DNA of 5,778 nucleotides, from contig DXWE01000103.1 in the NCBI GenBank assembly GCA_019417045.1, positions 1 through 5,778 on the forward strand, written 5' to 3'. The stretch's first letter is position 1. Every line of letters begins with the position of its first letter. Of the stretch, positions 4,544 to 5,778 are shown piece by piece. This stretch comes from Oscillospiraceae bacterium (GTDB lineage Bacteria; Bacillota; Clostridia; Oscillospirales; Acutalibacteraceae). The notes under the pieces were generated by a model. It was not told the DNA's origin. It was given only the letters and a program-made list of their open reading frames with translations, and searched no databases. Position numbers and translations under genes: made by a program.

Positions 4544-5722
4544 TCAGTCCTGCCGCAGCGCCTCCACCGGCCGCAGCTTTGACGCCTTGACCGCCGGATA
4601 CACCCCGAACAGCGCGCCGATCCCGACGCAAAAGCCGATCAGGCCCAGCAGCCGGACGGGCGAAAGGGAGAACGGCATGCCGAACGCCCGCAGCCCGATC
4701 CAGGCCGCACCCCCGCCAAGCAGGATGCCGACCGCACTGCCGAGCAGCGAGATGACCACCGATTCCGCCAGGAACTCGAAGAGGATCCGCCGCCCGCTGG
4801 CGCCGATCGCCTTTTTGATCCCGATCTCCCGCACCCGCTCCTGCACCGAGACGAGCATGATGGTCATGATCCCGAGCCCGGACACGAGCAGCGAGATCCC
4901 GCTGATGATGGTGAGGATGAGCGTGACAATGTCCATCAGGCTGTTAAGCCTGTCCTTCTGCTTGCTGAGGTTTTCCGCCGTATACCCGTCCCGCACGCCG
5001 GACGCGCGCTCGAGCGCGGAGAGCACCTGCGTCTCCACCTGGTCCAGATCCGCACCGGGCTGCGCGCGCACCGCGATCTGGTCGAACTCGCTTTTCCCGG
5101 TGAGCTGCCCCACGGTGGTGTACGGGACGAGCACGATCCCTGGCACATAACTGTTTAGGTTTTGCAGCAGGCTGCTGCCCGCCTCCGCGACCCCGACGAT
5201 CTCAAATTCATAGGCGGTGCCGTCGATGCGCAGCAGCAGCGATTTGCCGACAATGTTGCCGCGGGCATATGCCTCTTTGGCAAACGCCTCGTCCACCACG
5301 CACACCATCGAGGCGCCCTTCACATCCCCCTGGCTGAGCAGCCGGCCGTGCTTGAGGGTGATGGAGACCACCTGCGCGGATCCCGCGTCCACCCCGCACA
5401 GCAGCACATTCTGGGAGATTCCCCGCAGCGTGGCGCTGGTCGTGCCGGTCATCAGCGGCATGGCGGTGTCCACCCCGCTGACCGACCGGATGACCTGCAG
5501 GCTCTCCTCCGACAGTGCCGCGCCGTCCTCCTCGGCGCTGATCGACAGCCCGCTCATGCCAAGGCTGTCGAGCTCCGCGCTCACCGCCTGTGTGCCGACG
5601 TTGCTGATGACCGACACGATCACGACCAGCGTCACGCCGATCGTGATGCTGCCGACCGTGAGGCAGGTGCGGGACCATTTGCGCACCAGGCTCTTGACCG
5701 CCAGACGCCACACGTCTCCCAT
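4544..5722 (-). CDS. ABC transporter permease, MacB/FtsX type
   Basis: This is a membrane subunit of a MacB-type ABC transporter, the group used for efflux of peptides, macrolides or other molecules rather than for uptake. The 392 residues show the standard topology: a basic N-terminus (RKWSR, 14-18), a first membrane segment (about 20-43), a large extracytoplasmic domain (about 45-258), then three membrane segments (about 262-293, 314-346 and 356-378). The FtsX-domain signatures are clear: VSVQERVREIGIKKAIGAS (291-309) before the third segment and GVYPAVKASKLRPVEALR (373-390) at the C-terminus. Length is normal for the family. The ATG at 5722 overlaps the stop of the preceding gene (TGATG), with GGAGGA nine bases upstream, so the two are translationally coupled. 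No ATPase is encoded in the window; in such operons it and an adaptor protein usually lie just upstream. The substrate cannot be told from the sequence. Confidence 0.93.
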   Translation of the reverse strand: MGDVWRLAVKSLVRKWSRTCLTVGSITIGVTLVVIVSVISNVGTQAVSAELDSLGMSGLSISAEEDGAALSEESLQVIRSVSGVDTAMPLMTGTTSATLRGISQNVLLCGVDAGSAQVVSITLKHGRLLSQGDVKGASMVCVVDEAFAKEAYARGNIVGKSLLLRIDGTAYEFEIVGVAEAGSSLLQNLNSYVPGIVLVPYTTVGQLTGKSEFDQIAVRAQPGADLDQVETQVLSALERASGVRDGYTAENLSKQKDRLNSLMDIVTLILTIISGISLLVSGLGIMTIMLVSVQERVREIGIKKAIGASGRRILFEFLAESVVISLLGSAVGILLGGGAAWIGLRAFGMPFSLSPVRLLGLIGFCVGIGALFGVYPAVKASKLRPVEALRQD

Positions 5723-5778
5723 CAGAACACTTCCTCCACCGTGATTTTCGTGCCCGATGCCGGGATGAGGGCGGGCGC
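5722..5778 (-). CDS. C-terminal 18 residues of an upstream gene of the permease operon
   Basis: The frame reading from the window edge ends APALIPASGTKITVEEVF and stops at TGA (5724-5722), sharing its last A with the permease ATG. The one-base overlap and the ribosome binding site for the permease inside this coding end indicate one operon. MacB-type permeases are usually preceded by an ATPase or a periplasmic-adaptor-like (HlyD family) protein, so one of these is likely. The tail is too short to decide, although it does not resemble a typical ABC ATPase C-terminus. Confidence 0.7.
   Translation of the reverse strand, partial: APALIPASGTKITVEEVF

Overview
All recognisable genes in this window lie on the minus strand. 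The genes are GC-rich and the gaps are shorter and more AT-rich. GroES/GroEL under a perfect CIRCE operator, Shine-Dalgarno sites of the GGAGG type, sigma-A-like promoters with extended -10 boxes, and an acyl-phosphate-type PlsY together point to a GC-rich Gram-positive of the Clostridia (Oscillospiraceae/Ruminococcaceae-like). That placement is an inference from gene content and protein style, not from a marker search.

Layout in the direction of transcription (high to low coordinates): the last 18 codons of an unidentified gene (5722-5778) overlap by one base the start of a MacB/FtsX-type ABC transporter permease (4544-5722), which ends in a strong hairpin terminator (4474-4507). A promoter joined to that terminator drives yfbR (3787-4377), a 5'-deoxynucleotidase of the HD superfamily, through a leader that folds into a stem-loop. 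Next comes a 500-base intergenic block (3286-3786). It holds an extended -10 promoter, roughly 200 bases with no credible gene, a long hairpin, and a second extended -10 promoter: the layout of a small non-coding RNA gene followed by the plsY promoter. plsY (2584-3285) and gpsA (1474-2475) follow as a two-gene phospholipid unit: GpsA makes sn-glycerol-3-phosphate and PlsY acylates it. A textbook intrinsic terminator (1409-1438) closes that unit. After a 250-base gene-free GC-rich stretch come the groES (780-1064) and groEL (1-743, C-terminal half beyond the window) chaperonin genes, whose promoter is covered by CIRCE, the HrcA repressor site.

Most of the window is ordinary housekeeping content. 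The part least explained by known genes is 3371-3652: the candidate promoter-RNA-terminator module, its pyrimidine-rich segment containing an anti-Shine-Dalgarno-like CUCCUUU, and the AT-rich repeats just upstream of its promoter. A second recurring design is that the -35 regions of both the plsY and yfbR promoters lie in the T-rich tail of the preceding terminator hairpin. I saw no tRNA, rRNA, CRISPR array, insertion sequence or phage gene.
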